Both the position numbers and the translations under genes were made by a program. The notes beneath the pieces were generated by a model. That model did no database searches. It saw only the letters and a program-made list of their open reading frames with translations, and was not told the DNA's origin. 64,000 nucleotides of DNA from Cyclobacteriaceae bacterium. Lineage in GTDB: Bacteria; Bacteroidota; Bacteroidia; Cytophagales; Cyclobacteriaceae. The stretch is from the NCBI GenBank assembly GCA_028285445.1, contig JANQPQ010000004.1:122672-186671 (forward strand). The letters are read 5' to 3'. This document shows positions 25,665 through 34,851 of the stretch, in pieces. Every line of letters begins with the position of its first letter. Within the stretch, counting starts at the first letter, position 1.

Positions 25665-26327
25665 ATGGCAGACTCTATACAGGCTAAAAGGGTGATACTT
25701 TTCGACTTTGACGGTACGCTAGCCGACACGCTTGCAGTAACCATCAAAGTGGCAAATGAACTTGCACCAGCCTATGGGTACAAAGAAATAGAGAAATCTG
25801 CCGTTTCAGAACTAAGAAATAAAACCATTCCGGGGCTGATAAAAGAACTGCAGGTGCCTCCTCTGAAAGTGCCGGCTATAGTAAAATCGGTGAAAGAAAA
25901 AGTACGTGAATATATGCCGCTGGTACAGGCTTTCCCAGGAGTGATCAACATGGTAAACGATCTTCACAGACATGGCCATGAACTGGGAATACTCACTTCG
26001 AATTCAAAAGACAACGTTAGAATGTTTTTGGAAGCACAAAGCATTGTTGACAAGTTTAGCTACCTACATTCCGTAACTAACATCTTTGGTAAAAGTTGTT
26101 CGCTGAGGGCATTTTTGAAGAAATACAAGTTGCAAGCCTCAGCAGTAGTGTATATAGGAGATGAAGCCCGAGACATAGAAGCAGCCAGAGCTTGTGGCAT
26201 AGAAATAATTGCAGTTACATGGGGCTATAATTCCGTCACCACCCTGGAATCAGCAAAACCAAATATGCTAATCAACTCTACGGATGAACTACTTTCGGCA
26301 TTGCTAAACACCAATAGCGATGGGTAA
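25665..26327 (+). CDS. HAD family phosphatase (phosphoglycolate phosphatase-like)
   Basis: 220 aa from the ATG at 25665 (a TTG one codon upstream is possible). HAD motif I is LFDFDGTLADT (D14, D16), motif II LGILTSNSKDN, and motif IV VVYIGDEARDIEAARACGIE. The helical cap between motifs I and II (about 25-90) places it in subclass IA with Gph-like and YqeG-like phosphatases. Substrate not determined. Upstream (25639-25656) is a short inverted repeat TATTAG/CTAATA of unknown meaning. Confidence 0.88.
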   Translation: MADSIQAKRVILFDFDGTLADTLAVTIKVANELAPAYGYKEIEKSAVSELRNKTIPGLIKELQVPPLKVPAIVKSVKEKVREYMPLVQAFPGVINMVNDLHRHGHELGILTSNSKDNVRMFLEAQSIVDKFSYLHSVTNIFGKSCSLRAFLKKYKLQASAVVYIGDEARDIEAARACGIEIIAVTWGYNSVTTLESAKPNMLINSTDELLSALLNTNSDG

Positions 26328-26437
26328 CAGGCTGGGCCAATTTGCAATAAACGCAAGAGCCTGTAAACTTTGTGACACTGCGCTTTACAACTTAATTATT
26401 GCTTATTATACTTGAATCTTATTTAGAATATAATCCT

Positions 26438-27190
26438 ATGAAAAACCTAACCTTCCTGACCCTAACTATTCCCCTCTTTATTTTAGGCTGCGCTTCTGGC
26501 GGAGGTGAAGAGACAACCGAATCTACAACTAGTGAACCCACACCGGAAGTGAAAGAAATTGCGTCCGTGTGTATTTGGGATAAGGTTTCCGTACGAGAGA
26601 CACCAAACGAAAAAGGAAAGTGGATTACGTCACTTAGTATTGGAGAAAAAGTAACCTACACTAATATCTCTGAGGTCGATTCGGCCAATGACCGCACCTA
26701 CTTGAAAATTAAGCTTACTGACGGAACAGAAGGTTGGAGTAGAGACGATTTTATAATTCCGGAATCAAGGCCTGCTGTATTTGTTTCTAACTCAGATCTA
26801 TACAATCGGCCTGACTTACTCACCAAGTCTGATAAGCAGTTTAGTGTTATGGATATTGTGGCTGTTGAAGATAAAGGAGAAGATGGCTGGGCTGCGGTTA
26901 ATGGAAAACGAAAGGAAGGAAAATGGATAGATAATGGTTGGGTGAAATCGGAAAACCTGTCTTACAATGATGTCGATCTTGCTGCTGCCAAATTTGTTCA
27001 GCAGGCAATGGCTGTGGAGAATCCGGAGGAGAAGTTGAAAGCACTGCAAGAAGTCGCAAATAATTCAGACCTGGCAGGCTCCATTTTCATTGCAAATGTC
27101 GAGGAATTACTGAACGAGCTAGCAGCGGATCCTGTGGAGGAGTCCACGATAGAAGCTGATTCTGCCTCCGTTGAATCTTCGCAGCAGTAA
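26438..27190 (+). CDS. SH3-domain lipoprotein
   Basis: 250 aa from the ATG at 26438; the extra 13 upstream codons were rejected because the lipoprotein signal begins here (MKNLTFLTLTIPLFILGC, Cys18). A Ser/Thr/Glu-rich linker (19-40) follows, then a bacterial SH3-like domain (CIWDKVSVRETPNEKGKWIT ... TEGWSRDDFIIPES) and a second, weaker SH3-like segment (DLYNRPDLLTKSDKQFSV ... DNGWVKSENL). The C-terminal tail is Glu/Ser-rich. It may contact peptidoglycan, as other SH3b proteins do. Ends 80 nt before mtaB. Confidence 0.8.
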   Translation: MKNLTFLTLTIPLFILGCASGGGEETTESTTSEPTPEVKEIASVCIWDKVSVRETPNEKGKWITSLSIGEKVTYTNISEVDSANDRTYLKIKLTDGTEGWSRDDFIIPESRPAVFVSNSDLYNRPDLLTKSDKQFSVMDIVAVEDKGEDGWAAVNGKRKEGKWIDNGWVKSENLSYNDVDLAAAKFVQQAMAVENPEEKLKALQEVANNSDLAGSIFIANVEELLNELAADPVEESTIEADSASVESSQQ

Positions 27191-27212
27191 GTAGGCACAA
27201 CACTAAAGGAGA

Positions 27213-27245
27213 TTTTGCCGCTGACGGCGGTTTTGGGTACCTTTG
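27213..27245 (+). promoter_or_regulatory. Consensus Bacteroidetes promoter of mtaB
   Basis: TTTTG (TTTG at 27214-27217), 20 nt, TACCTTTG (27238-27245): full match to TTTG-N19/20-TAnnTTTG. The predicted transcript start is about 20 nt before the GTG start codon at 27271. Confidence 0.65.
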
Positions 27246-27270
27246 CGGTTCCATGTTTTTGGGTTGAATT

Positions 27271-28584
27271 GTGAGATCAGTAGCATTCTATACCTTGGGT
27301 TGCAAGCTTAATTTTTCGGAAACTTCTACCATTGCCCGAAGTTTTGCCGAGAAAGGTTACCGGCGTGTGGAATTTCACGAAAGGCCCGACATATTCATTA
27401 TTAATACCTGCTCTGTTACAGACAACGCCGACAAGAGGTGCAGAAAGATCGTCAGAGAGGCCCAGCAGATCTCTCCTGATGCCTACATTGCCATTATTGG
27501 TTGTTACGCTCAACTGAAGCCAAAAGAGATAGCTGAAATACCAGGGGTGGATGCAGTACTAGGTGCTGCCGAAAAATTCAGATTACACGAACTTCTTGAT
27601 GATTTCGTTAAGCCGGAATCAGCGAAAGTAATAGCCCAAGAGATCTCTGCAACAAACGAGTTCAACACCTCCTACTCCATACACGACAGAACACGAACAT
27701 TTCTAAAAGTGCAGGATGGTTGTAACTACAATTGTTCTTTTTGCACCATTCCATTAGCTCGGGGAAAAAGCAGAAGCGATACTATAGCAAATATAGTAGA
27801 GCAGGCCAAAGCTATTGGCAACACGGAGGTGAAGGAAATTGTGCTAACCGGGGTAAACACTGGCGACTTCGGTATTCAAAATGGGAGAAGAAAAGAGCGC
27901 TTCCTTGATCTGATCAAGGCCTTGGATGAGATCAAAACGATAGACCGGTTCAGAATATCATCAATTGAACCCAACCTACTTTCAGAAGAAATCATCGATT
28001 TCGTTTCTAAGTCTCAAAGGTTCGTTCCGCATTTTCACGTCCCAATGCAGTCAGGGTCTGACAACATCCTGAAGTTGATGAGGCGCCGCTATAGAAAAGC
28101 GCTCTACCAAGGCAGAGTAGCCTCCATAAAACGCAAAATGCCAAACTGCGCTATTGGAGTGGATGTAATAGTAGGTTTTCCCGGAGAAACCGAAAAGGAC
28201 TTTCTCGAAACTTACAATTTCTTAAATGAACTGGATGTTAGCTACCTCCACGTATTTACCTACTCGGAAAGAAGCAACACCCCGGCTGCTGCAATGGATG
28301 GGGTAGTTCCAATCAAGGAACGTAATCGCAGAAGTAAAATGCTTAGAACCCTTTCTGAGAAGAAGAAGCGGCATTTCTATGAAAAAAATCTGCACACCCT
28401 GACCAGGGTACTTTTCGAGAACGACGTTCAAGATGGGAAGATAGAGGGATTCACGGAGAACTACATTAGAGTAGTTACGAAGTACGATCCTGCCCTGGTA
28501 AATGAATGTAAGGATTTAAAGCTGGTTAATATTAATAGAGACGGCCTGGTTGAAGTGGTCGAGCCAGAACTGGTTACAGCCTAA
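27271..28584 (+). CDS. mtaB: tRNA t6A37 methylthiotransferase MtaB
   Basis: 437 aa with a GTG start (a stop precedes in frame). N-terminal UPF0004 domain cluster ligands C11, C47 and C78; radical SAM motif C151-x3-C155-x2-C158 (DGCNYNCSFCTIP); GTGDFG-type SAM loop seen as LTGVNTGDFG; VGFPGET; C-terminal TRAM-like segment around EGFTENYIRVVTKYD. The short first motif FYTLGCKLNFSE is typical of MtaB rather than MiaB or RimO. It adds a methylthio group to t6A at position 37 of ANN-decoding tRNAs. The stop abuts the stop of the convergent ABC permease gene with no gap. Confidence 0.95.
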   Translation: MRSVAFYTLGCKLNFSETSTIARSFAEKGYRRVEFHERPDIFIINTCSVTDNADKRCRKIVREAQQISPDAYIAIIGCYAQLKPKEIAEIPGVDAVLGAAEKFRLHELLDDFVKPESAKVIAQEISATNEFNTSYSIHDRTRTFLKVQDGCNYNCSFCTIPLARGKSRSDTIANIVEQAKAIGNTEVKEIVLTGVNTGDFGIQNGRRKERFLDLIKALDEIKTIDRFRISSIEPNLLSEEIIDFVSKSQRFVPHFHVPMQSGSDNILKLMRRRYRKALYQGRVASIKRKMPNCAIGVDVIVGFPGETEKDFLETYNFLNELDVSYLHVFTYSERSNTPAAAMDGVVPIKERNRRSKMLRTLSEKKKRHFYEKNLHTLTRVLFENDVQDGKIEGFTENYIRVVTKYDPALVNECKDLKLVNINRDGLVEVVEPELVTA

Positions 28585-29820
28585 CTACTCAAACCTTAGC
28601 GATTCGATGGGATCAAGTTTCGACGCTTTAAATGCGGGGTAGTAACCTGAAATCAATCCGACAATAACGCCAATTGAGAATGCTACGAAGATCCACATCC
28701 ATGGAATTATGAAACTTCCTGATGCGATAAAACTGGAGACGACATTTCCGACGAGTATACCTAGTAATACACCGAGCAGCCCCCCCAACTGGCAAACTAA
28801 AATAGCCTCAATCAAGAATTGCTGTCGTATTTTTAATGGCGTTGCTCCCAAGGCCTTTCGCACTCCAATTTCGCGAGTTCTTTCAGTTACCGACACCATC
28901 ATGATATTCATTAAGCCAATAGAGGCGCCAATAAGTGTCACGAAGCCGATTCCAAAGCCTCCCATCCTCAAGTAACTCGTAATCTCTTCCAGTCGTTCTG
29001 CCAGACTTCTACTTCTCCTAATTTCAAAGGAATCATTCTCGCCAATAGGATCACGTCTGATGTTTCTCATCAACCCTGTGGCCTGGCCCATAACAAAATC
29101 CATCTCCGTTGGGTCCGATATACCCACTTCCAGTTCATACTGCAATACTCTACCAGAGGATAAACGGGTAGCACTTTGAATTGGGATAATCACCGATCTG
29201 TCGGTACCTCCTCCGCCACCGAGGTTACCTTGTTCTTTAAGCACCCCCACAATTTTAAACTTAGTACCCAGCACTGAGATCTGCTCGTTGATGGGTTCTT
29301 CATTATTCTCAAACAGCACTTCCCTTAAGCTGGAGCCAAGTATTACCACATTGGAACCGTACTGATTCTCAATGCTTGAAAAATTTCTACCTTCCTCTAC
29401 TTCAAGGCCTTTAATCGCCAAGTATTTGTCGTTGGCACCTAATACCCACACATTAGGGTTTGTCTTTTTGGCTAATCGCTTAATCTCAGCGATCCCAGTA
29501 ACCGAAGCCCGCACACTGATATCAGATGGGTAATTAAAAAGGTCTTGAAATTTTTTTGCCTCCTTATACGTCACAGGTGGGTAATTCTTCTCTTCCACAC
29601 CTTGATTTCTTCCCCGGTTTCTCTTACTCCTGATTTGAAATGAGTTAGCGCCAAGCGTAGAAAAGCTCTCATTTATTGATGATTGGATACCATCAATGGC
29701 GGTTAGAATACCTACCAATGAAGTAATTCCAATCGCTACTATTAATGCCGTAAGCACTGACCTCAGCAGATTGGCATGAATCGATCTTACTCCTTCTCTT
29801 ATGTTTTCACCTAGGTTCAT
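28585..29820 (-). CDS. ABC transporter permease, MacB/FtsX type
   Basis: 411 aa. TM1 at about 20-42 is followed by a periplasmic MacB-core domain (about 45-270), then three TM helices in the FtsX domain. The typical text between TM2 and TM3 is visible: [24 protein letters not shown]; so is [15 protein letters not shown]. Such permeases pair with a MacB-like ATPase for mechanotransmission or export of peptides, toxins or lipoproteins; no ATPase gene lies next to it in the window. Confidence 0.9.
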   Translation of the reverse strand: MNLGENIREGVRSIHANLLRSVLTALIVAIGITSLVGILTAIDGIQSSINESFSTLGANSFQIRSKRNRGRNQGVEEKNYPPVTYKEAKKFQDLFNYPSDISVRASVTGIAEIKRLAKKTNPNVWVLGANDKYLAIKGLEVEEGRNFSSIENQYGSNVVILGSSLREVLFENNEEPINEQISVLGTKFKIVGVLKEQGNLGGGGGTDRSVIIPIQSATRLSSGRVLQYELEVGISDPTEMDFVMGQATGLMRNIRRDPIGENDSFEIRRSRSLAERLEEITSYLRMGGFGIGFVTLIGASIGLMNIMMVSVTERTREIGVRKALGATPLKIRQQFLIEAILVCQLGGLLGVLLGILVGNVVSSFIASGSFIIPWMWIFVAFSIGVIVGLISGYYPAFKASKLDPIESLRFE

Positions 29821-29947
29821 TAACTGCAGAATTCGATAGGCTAAAGTAAATTTTTTGGACGCTACCTACGCCTATAATTATTTAAATTTCGTTATACTTA
29901 AGGTAATCGGTCGAATTTGGCGCTGGAATTGCTGCAAAAGAATGCAT

Positions 29948-31210
29948 ATGAAAAATCTGATAATTGGCCTCATCCTCCTAGTCACTGTTAATATCAACGC
30001 CGTTGCTAGCTATTTGTTCATACCTATGGATGAAACGCAGAGCAACCATCTCAAAGCTTATGGAATTGCTTACTGGATGTTGCAGAATGAAATAAACGTT
30101 GACTGGCTTTTGAACTACAAGGGAGGCAGCTTCATGGTTAAATATTACCAGAAGTTTGAGAATGAACTAGTTATCAGGGGTGTAGGCTACGAGGTAATTT
30201 CAGATGCTCATGCTGGCCAAATTCTGAAGCTAATTGCCAGCCCGTCGTCAAATATGGATGTGATGAAATTAGAAAAACATCCGAAAATTGCCGTCTATTC
30301 TCCCAAGAGTAAACAGCCCTGGGACGACGCCGTTACACTGGTACTTACCTATGCCGAAATACCCTACGATGTGGTCTTTGACGATGAGGTTATGGCGACG
30401 GACCTACCTAAGTATGACTGGCTGCACCTACATCACGAAGATTTCACCGGGCAATACGGCAAATTTTACCGGACTTTTAGAAATGCTCCTTGGTACATCA
30501 ATCAGCAACGTGAGTTTGAGCAGTCAGCTCGTAAGCATGGGTTTGATAAAGTTTCTGAGATGAAGCTGGCGGTAACTAAAAAAATACGGGAATTCGTAAG
30601 TGGAGGTGGTTTCTTATTTGCCATGTGCTCCGCCACTGATACCTACGATATCGCACTAGCTTCTGATGGCGTGGACATTGTAGATTGGATGTTTGATGGA
30701 GATCCGCAAGATCCACGTGGACAACAAAAACTCAACTACGAGAACACCTTCGCCTTTGAGAACTTTAGAATTTCCAGGGATCCGTTTGAGTACGAATTTA
30801 GCAATATTGACAATCAGCAGCGTGAAAGGGGCCTGACACAACGTAACGACTTTTTTCAACTTTTTGAATTCAGCGCCAAATGGGACCCCATACCGACCAT
30901 GCTCACTCAGAATCACACTTTGATTATTAAAGGATTTATGGGTCAGACCACAGCTTACAAAAAGCGACTGGTCAAGCCTGATGTGGTAGTAATGGGTGAA
31001 AACAAGTCTATTAATGAAGCCAAGTACCTACACGGCGTCTTTGGAAAAGGCTTCTGGACTTTTTACGGTGGCCACGACCCCGAGGATTACCAACACCTGG
31101 TAAATGAGAAGCCGACCGATCTGAATTTACACCCTAACTCTCCGGGATATAGGCTGATCCTGAATAATATCTTATTTCCGGCGGCGAAGAAAAAGAAACA
31201 AAAAACCTGA
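29948..31210 (+). CDS. Conserved secreted protein often annotated as asparagine synthetase B
   Basis: 420 aa from ATG 29948 (another ATG at 29942; the frame extends upstream without support). Signal peptide 1-17 (KNLIIGLILLVTVNINAVAS). Sequence after it (SYLFIPMDETQSNHLKAYGI, MLQNEINVDWLLNYKGGSF) matches a Bacteroidota family that databases call asparagine synthetase B, but there is no N-terminal Cys2 glutaminase or SGG(L/V)DS ATP-binding motif. Visible instead are KIAVYSPKSKQPWDDAV, PYDVVFDD and SGGGFLFAMCSATDTY, like the class I glutaminase fold with a nucleophile-elbow-like Cys. The GGHDPEDY segment is near the end. Periplasmic, function unknown; the database name should not be trusted. 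Confidence 0.7.
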   Translation: MKNLIIGLILLVTVNINAVASYLFIPMDETQSNHLKAYGIAYWMLQNEINVDWLLNYKGGSFMVKYYQKFENELVIRGVGYEVISDAHAGQILKLIASPSSNMDVMKLEKHPKIAVYSPKSKQPWDDAVTLVLTYAEIPYDVVFDDEVMATDLPKYDWLHLHHEDFTGQYGKFYRTFRNAPWYINQQREFEQSARKHGFDKVSEMKLAVTKKIREFVSGGGFLFAMCSATDTYDIALASDGVDIVDWMFDGDPQDPRGQQKLNYENTFAFENFRISRDPFEYEFSNIDNQQRERGLTQRNDFFQLFEFSAKWDPIPTMLTQNHTLIIKGFMGQTTAYKKRLVKPDVVVMGENKSINEAKYLHGVFGKGFWTFYGGHDPEDYQHLVNEKPTDLNLHPNSPGYRLILNNILFPAAKKKKQKT

Positions 31211-31245
31211 GTTTATTTTTCAAGGAATCCATACTGTAAACTCAG
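31207..31245. repeat. Inverted repeat spanning convergent stop codons
   Basis: CTGAGTTTA (31207-31215) and TAAACTCAG (31237-31245) are perfect 9-bp arms with a 21-nt loop containing a T-run. The arms carry the TGA of the secreted protein and the stop of miaE. It may act as a weak terminator for both strands. Confidence 0.5.
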
Positions 31246-31835
31246 TGCATTCGATCAGCCCTCGGTGCTAGGTTCAGCATTATGTCGGCCTCTATCTGGA
31301 GAAGTTCTTGCCACCTATTTTCAACCTGCTCTTTTGGCATGTACTCCCTGGCCAGGCTAATAAAGTTTTTATAGTGGCCTGCTTCCGAAACCATTAGATC
31401 ATAATAGAATTGACTCAGTTCCTCATCGGAAATATGCTTCCACAACAACCTGAACCGTTCACAGCTTCTGGCTTCTATCAGTGCATTTATCAACAGTTTT
31501 TCCATTAATTGCTCTTCCCTGCTTCCCCCCTTTTTCGTTGCAGCATTTAAAGCCTTTACATACTCATCTGTTCGTTGCCTTCCGAGAGTGAAACCTCTTT
31601 TCTTAAGGTGATCCAGTACACTTTCAAAATGGCTCCATTCTTCTGCCACAACCGGCGCCAGCACCTCTACCATCTTCTTCTTTTCAGGAAACTGGACAAT
31701 CAATGAAATACAGGATGAAGCCGCTTTTTGCTCACAATAAGCGTGATCGACCAGTATATCTTCGATGTTTTTTTCGGCAATATCAACCCATCTGGGATCG
31801 GTAGGCAGTTTAAGTCCTAGTTTAAATGAAGCCAT
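31242..31835 (-). CDS. miaE: tRNA-(ms2io6A)-hydroxylase MiaE
   Basis: 197 aa, family length. Di-iron ligands follow the MiaE pattern: E35 (CEQKAASS), E66-x2-H69 (EEWSHFESVL), E121 (IEARSCERF) and E151-x2-H154 (SEAGHYKNF). It hydroxylates the isopentenyl group of ms2i6A37 in tRNA using O2. The substrate-making enzymes MiaA and MiaB are not in the window. Its start is 3 nt after the stop of the Porin_10 gene, so the two are likely cotranscribed. Confidence 0.93.
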   Translation of the reverse strand: MASFKLGLKLPTDPRWVDIAEKNIEDILVDHAYCEQKAASSCISLIVQFPEKKKMVEVLAPVVAEEWSHFESVLDHLKKRGFTLGRQRTDEYVKALNAATKKGGSREEQLMEKLLINALIEARSCERFRLLWKHISDEELSQFYYDLMVSEAGHYKNFISLAREYMPKEQVENRWQELLQIEADIMLNLAPRADRMH

Positions 31836-31838
31836 AAA

Positions 31839-33719
31839 TCAGTCGAAGAATATCCAATTAAAACCGAAATCAAAGACATTACGTTGCCCAACATAGAACG
31901 GGGCGGTCATAAAGCCCTCGCCGGTAGCCATTTGTCTCAAGTTAATAAGCTTGAAGAAAATTTTACCTCGGTTCATCCTTACATCTAAGAAGAAATCGGC
32001 GGAAAAAGCATAAGGCAACCGCACCTTCGTTATTGAAGCCTGCGCATAATACTGTTGAAGCACTGGATAATAATTGAAGGGTACATAACCAGATTTCCAA
32101 TTCATATCGAAACCAACGGCCAGCTCCAGCTGTTCACTAAATGCTTTGAAATAATATAATTTACCAGAAAGCATCAGTTCAGGAACTGGGAAGTAGTCAA
32201 TGCTATCTTTGGTAGTTGTTAGTGTATAAGTAGCCTCTCCATCAAGGTGAAACCTTTTGAGGAATGTGTAGCGCAATCCAAGCGATGGAGAAACCATCTG
32301 GAGGTTATCCTTTGCCTGCACTGGAATGGTATCTCTGAAATGAATATGATTACTGAGTTGCGTTAGAGCGAGTTTTGGCTGTAGGTGCAATTTGCCAATT
32401 CTGAAACTGCTCTCGCCAAATATCCTGATTGCTGACGGCGCAGTGAAAGCTGAGTCTCCTCGTGAGTTGTTCCACGCATCGTGGTTTCCAAAATAGGCCT
32501 TCTGAATAAAGGATGGTTCGTACTTGGCAGACTCAATGCCTCCGGTAAAAATTGGAGTTTGTAACGTTCCTCGCAGTTTGAAATTACCATTGTCCAGAAA
32601 TTCCCCGCTGCCTCCAACCTGCATGGTAGAATCGAAGTTGTAGCGAGCACTAAATCCGAAATAATTTTCTGCAAAATTTGTAGGAAACGAAATATCGAGG
32701 CTGTCCCGATATTTATAAGTAAAGTCAATATCCTTCCGCTTTAAGTAAGCCCGGTAAAAGAGGCCTCCTAACTCGCCCTTTACTCCGGCCTCGTTCTGTA
32801 TATAACTCATCTCCTGCCTCTCCTCGGTGGAATCGTTATTGACGAAGAAATTATCAAAGTATGAACCAGCTTGAGATAGTTGTAAATGGATGAAATCATT
32901 GACCTGCAAAAACCAATCGAAGCTGTGATATATCTGAAGCGCAGGCTTCAATTCAAATTGCTGATAGACGTGAGAATTCCTTCGTAGCTCAACACTTTCA
33001 GCATTGCTGAGCCATGGTAAGGCCTCCTCGCTATATATTGAGGGAAATGCTCCTTGTGAAAAGAGTTCAGTGTCAATTCCTCCTGATTCAAAAACAAAGT
33101 GCTTTATGCGAGAGAAATTGGCCAGCAGCTTGTAGCGATCATTCCTTGATTTAGCGCTGCCGAAAAACTCGTAGCTATTTGAAAGAACCCGCCGATCACC
33201 TCGAACAGCAGTAGCTCCTATTTGCTTATCAATTCCAAGCCGCCTATAATGAAATCCAATATTAACGTTAGGATTAACGTTTCGGGTAAACAACACATTG
33301 GTGGTAGAGCGCCCATTGCCGGCAAAAACTATATCAAGTTTTATGTGTGGTGACTTGGTATCATAATACCTGATTTCCGATGGGGAGAAGAAATAGTGAT
33401 CAAAAACGTTGATACCAGTTGTGGCCCCAATTGTTTCAGGCAATTGAAAAAATATTGGTCGAATTGCAGTCCCAATTATTCCCAGGTCTTGATATAGGTA
33501 TCCGCTGCGGTCAACAAAGTTAAATCGATGTACATCCAATAGGGTGGTATCCACAAAATGCCAGGTCAGCTGATTGTCCTTTAGGCTAGATTCGAAGTGA
33601 TAACGAGTAGTAGTAGGTCCATAAACCGATCGGGTGGTATCATCCACGATTTGACCATAGGCACTCCCTGAAAACAGGGCCAATCCCACGAAAACTAATG
33701 ATTTTAGCCTCTTCAACAC
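31839..33719 (-). CDS. Putative porin (Porin_10 family)
   Basis: 626 aa with a GTG (or the next codon, TTG) start and a signal peptide ending GSAYGQ. The family text is clear: DTTLLDVHRFNFVDRSGYL, LYQDLGIIGTAIRPIFF, SPSEIRYYDTKSPHIKLDIV and GRSTTNVLFTRNVNPNVNIG, followed by a long series of amphipathic strands ending NVFDFGFNWIFFD. Outer-membrane protein widespread in Bacteroidota, often near lpxK or miaE-like genes; substrate unknown. Gene order lpxK - porin - miaE on one strand suggests an operon. Confidence 0.9.
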   Translation of the reverse strand: MLKRLKSLVFVGLALFSGSAYGQIVDDTTRSVYGPTTTRYHFESSLKDNQLTWHFVDTTLLDVHRFNFVDRSGYLYQDLGIIGTAIRPIFFQLPETIGATTGINVFDHYFFSPSEIRYYDTKSPHIKLDIVFAGNGRSTTNVLFTRNVNPNVNIGFHYRRLGIDKQIGATAVRGDRRVLSNSYEFFGSAKSRNDRYKLLANFSRIKHFVFESGGIDTELFSQGAFPSIYSEEALPWLSNAESVELRRNSHVYQQFELKPALQIYHSFDWFLQVNDFIHLQLSQAGSYFDNFFVNNDSTEERQEMSYIQNEAGVKGELGGLFYRAYLKRKDIDFTYKYRDSLDISFPTNFAENYFGFSARYNFDSTMQVGGSGEFLDNGNFKLRGTLQTPIFTGGIESAKYEPSFIQKAYFGNHDAWNNSRGDSAFTAPSAIRIFGESSFRIGKLHLQPKLALTQLSNHIHFRDTIPVQAKDNLQMVSPSLGLRYTFLKRFHLDGEATYTLTTTKDSIDYFPVPELMLSGKLYYFKAFSEQLELAVGFDMNWKSGYVPFNYYPVLQQYYAQASITKVRLPYAFSADFFLDVRMNRGKIFFKLINLRQMATGEGFMTAPFYVGQRNVFDFGFNWIFFD

Positions 33720-33754
33720 AGCGCGAAAATAATGAAATTTACTAGAAACGGCAC

Positions 33755-34795
33755 CTATCTCAGGTTGCTCAATATAAAGTCATCAAATGCTTTGCCATTT
33801 CTGATAAACCTCTGTTCTATTGGCAGGTAGAATATTGAATGTTCTGAAAAATCAAGGCCGAAATCACTACTACGCCACTTAACGGCATCCTTCTCGGTGG
33901 TGAGTATTGAGGTATCTCCAGGAGCTATCGGTGCAAATTTCTGCAGTATCTTCTCCAGGTCATTTCTTGTATACATATGATGGTCCGGGAAGCGAATGGA
34001 GTCGATCAGGTTATACTCCTTTTCAACATACTGCTCCAATGGCGTAGCATTAGCTATACCCGAAACCAGCAGCACGTTATTTGCAACTTCGCCACCCCTA
34101 CCAAAAACTGGCAATGGCCTCTGATAACTGATCTCACTAAAATAAACCGCCACATCCGGCCTTACGTAGGGTCTCAGGCACAATTCTATTTCCCTCATTT
34201 TACTTTCATCTAAATCACCCGGACATTTTGTAATAACCACCGCATCAGCCCGTTTGGCGTTAGATCGCGCTTCCCGTAGCCTTCCCGATGGCATTACATA
34301 ATCACTGCAGAAGGGGCGGTGATATTCTGTAACCAATATATTAACATTAGGCCTGACGGCTCGATGTTGGAATGCATCATCGAGCAATATAACGTTGGTC
34401 GCCGGTCGCTCTAACAGGATATTTGGAATTGCCCAGGCGCGCTCCTCTCCTACAGCCACCGTAATGTCATTGCCAAATTTCGTGTAAAATTGATAAGGCT
34501 CATCCCCGAGGGTAGCAGCAGTATCTTCATTGCCAGCTAGAATAAACCCCTTAGTCTTTCTTTTGTATCCACGGCTTAAGGTTGCTACCTGGTAGTCTTC
34601 TCTTAGTAGCATCACCAGGTACTCCACCATTGGCGATTTTCCTGCCCCTCCAACTGCTAAATTTCCGACACCAACAACGTTTGTTTCGAATTGGAATGAT
34701 TTCTTATGTCCAATGTTATAGAGATGATTCCGAAACCGTGTGGCGAGGTCGTAAAGGAAGGTGATCGGCAAAAGCAATATGCCTACAATACCCAT
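33755..34795 (-). CDS. lpxK: Tetraacyldisaccharide 4'-kinase LpxK
   Basis: 346 aa from the ATG at 34795 (a TTG just before it is less likely). N-terminal TM helix (GIVGILLLPITFLYDLATRF), then the P-loop GNLAVGGAGKSP (44-55), LSRGYKRKTKGF, the VILLDDAFQHRAV catalytic Asp-His region and ILTTEKDAVKW. It phosphorylates the 4' position of the lipid A disaccharide precursor at the inner membrane, showing an LPS-type outer membrane. Diverges from the Nif3 gene, with 56 bp between. Confidence 0.96.
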   Translation of the reverse strand: MGIVGILLLPITFLYDLATRFRNHLYNIGHKKSFQFETNVVGVGNLAVGGAGKSPMVEYLVMLLREDYQVATLSRGYKRKTKGFILAGNEDTAATLGDEPYQFYTKFGNDITVAVGEERAWAIPNILLERPATNVILLDDAFQHRAVRPNVNILVTEYHRPFCSDYVMPSGRLREARSNAKRADAVVITKCPGDLDESKMREIELCLRPYVRPDVAVYFSEISYQRPLPVFGRGGEVANNVLLVSGIANATPLEQYVEKEYNLIDSIRFPDHHMYTRNDLEKILQKFAPIAPGDTSILTTEKDAVKWRSSDFGLDFSEHSIFYLPIEQRFIRNGKAFDDFILSNLR

Positions 34796-34820
34796 CAAGA
34801 AAGCTTCTTAATAATTTATC

Positions 34821-34828
34821 TAAATTTG
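34821..34828 (+). promoter_or_regulatory. Candidate -7 element of the Nif3 operon
   Basis: TAAATTTG matches TAnnTTTG exactly, 23 nt before the ATG at 34852. No TTTG is found at the usual distance upstream, so it is a half site. Confidence 0.25.
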
Positions 34829-34851
34829 AAACTACACAAAGATCGACTTTA

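Noticed and set aside
29855-29941. 29-codon extension of the secreted asparagine synthetase B-like gene
   Set aside because: The signal peptide begins at 29948 and the extension is in the promoter region.
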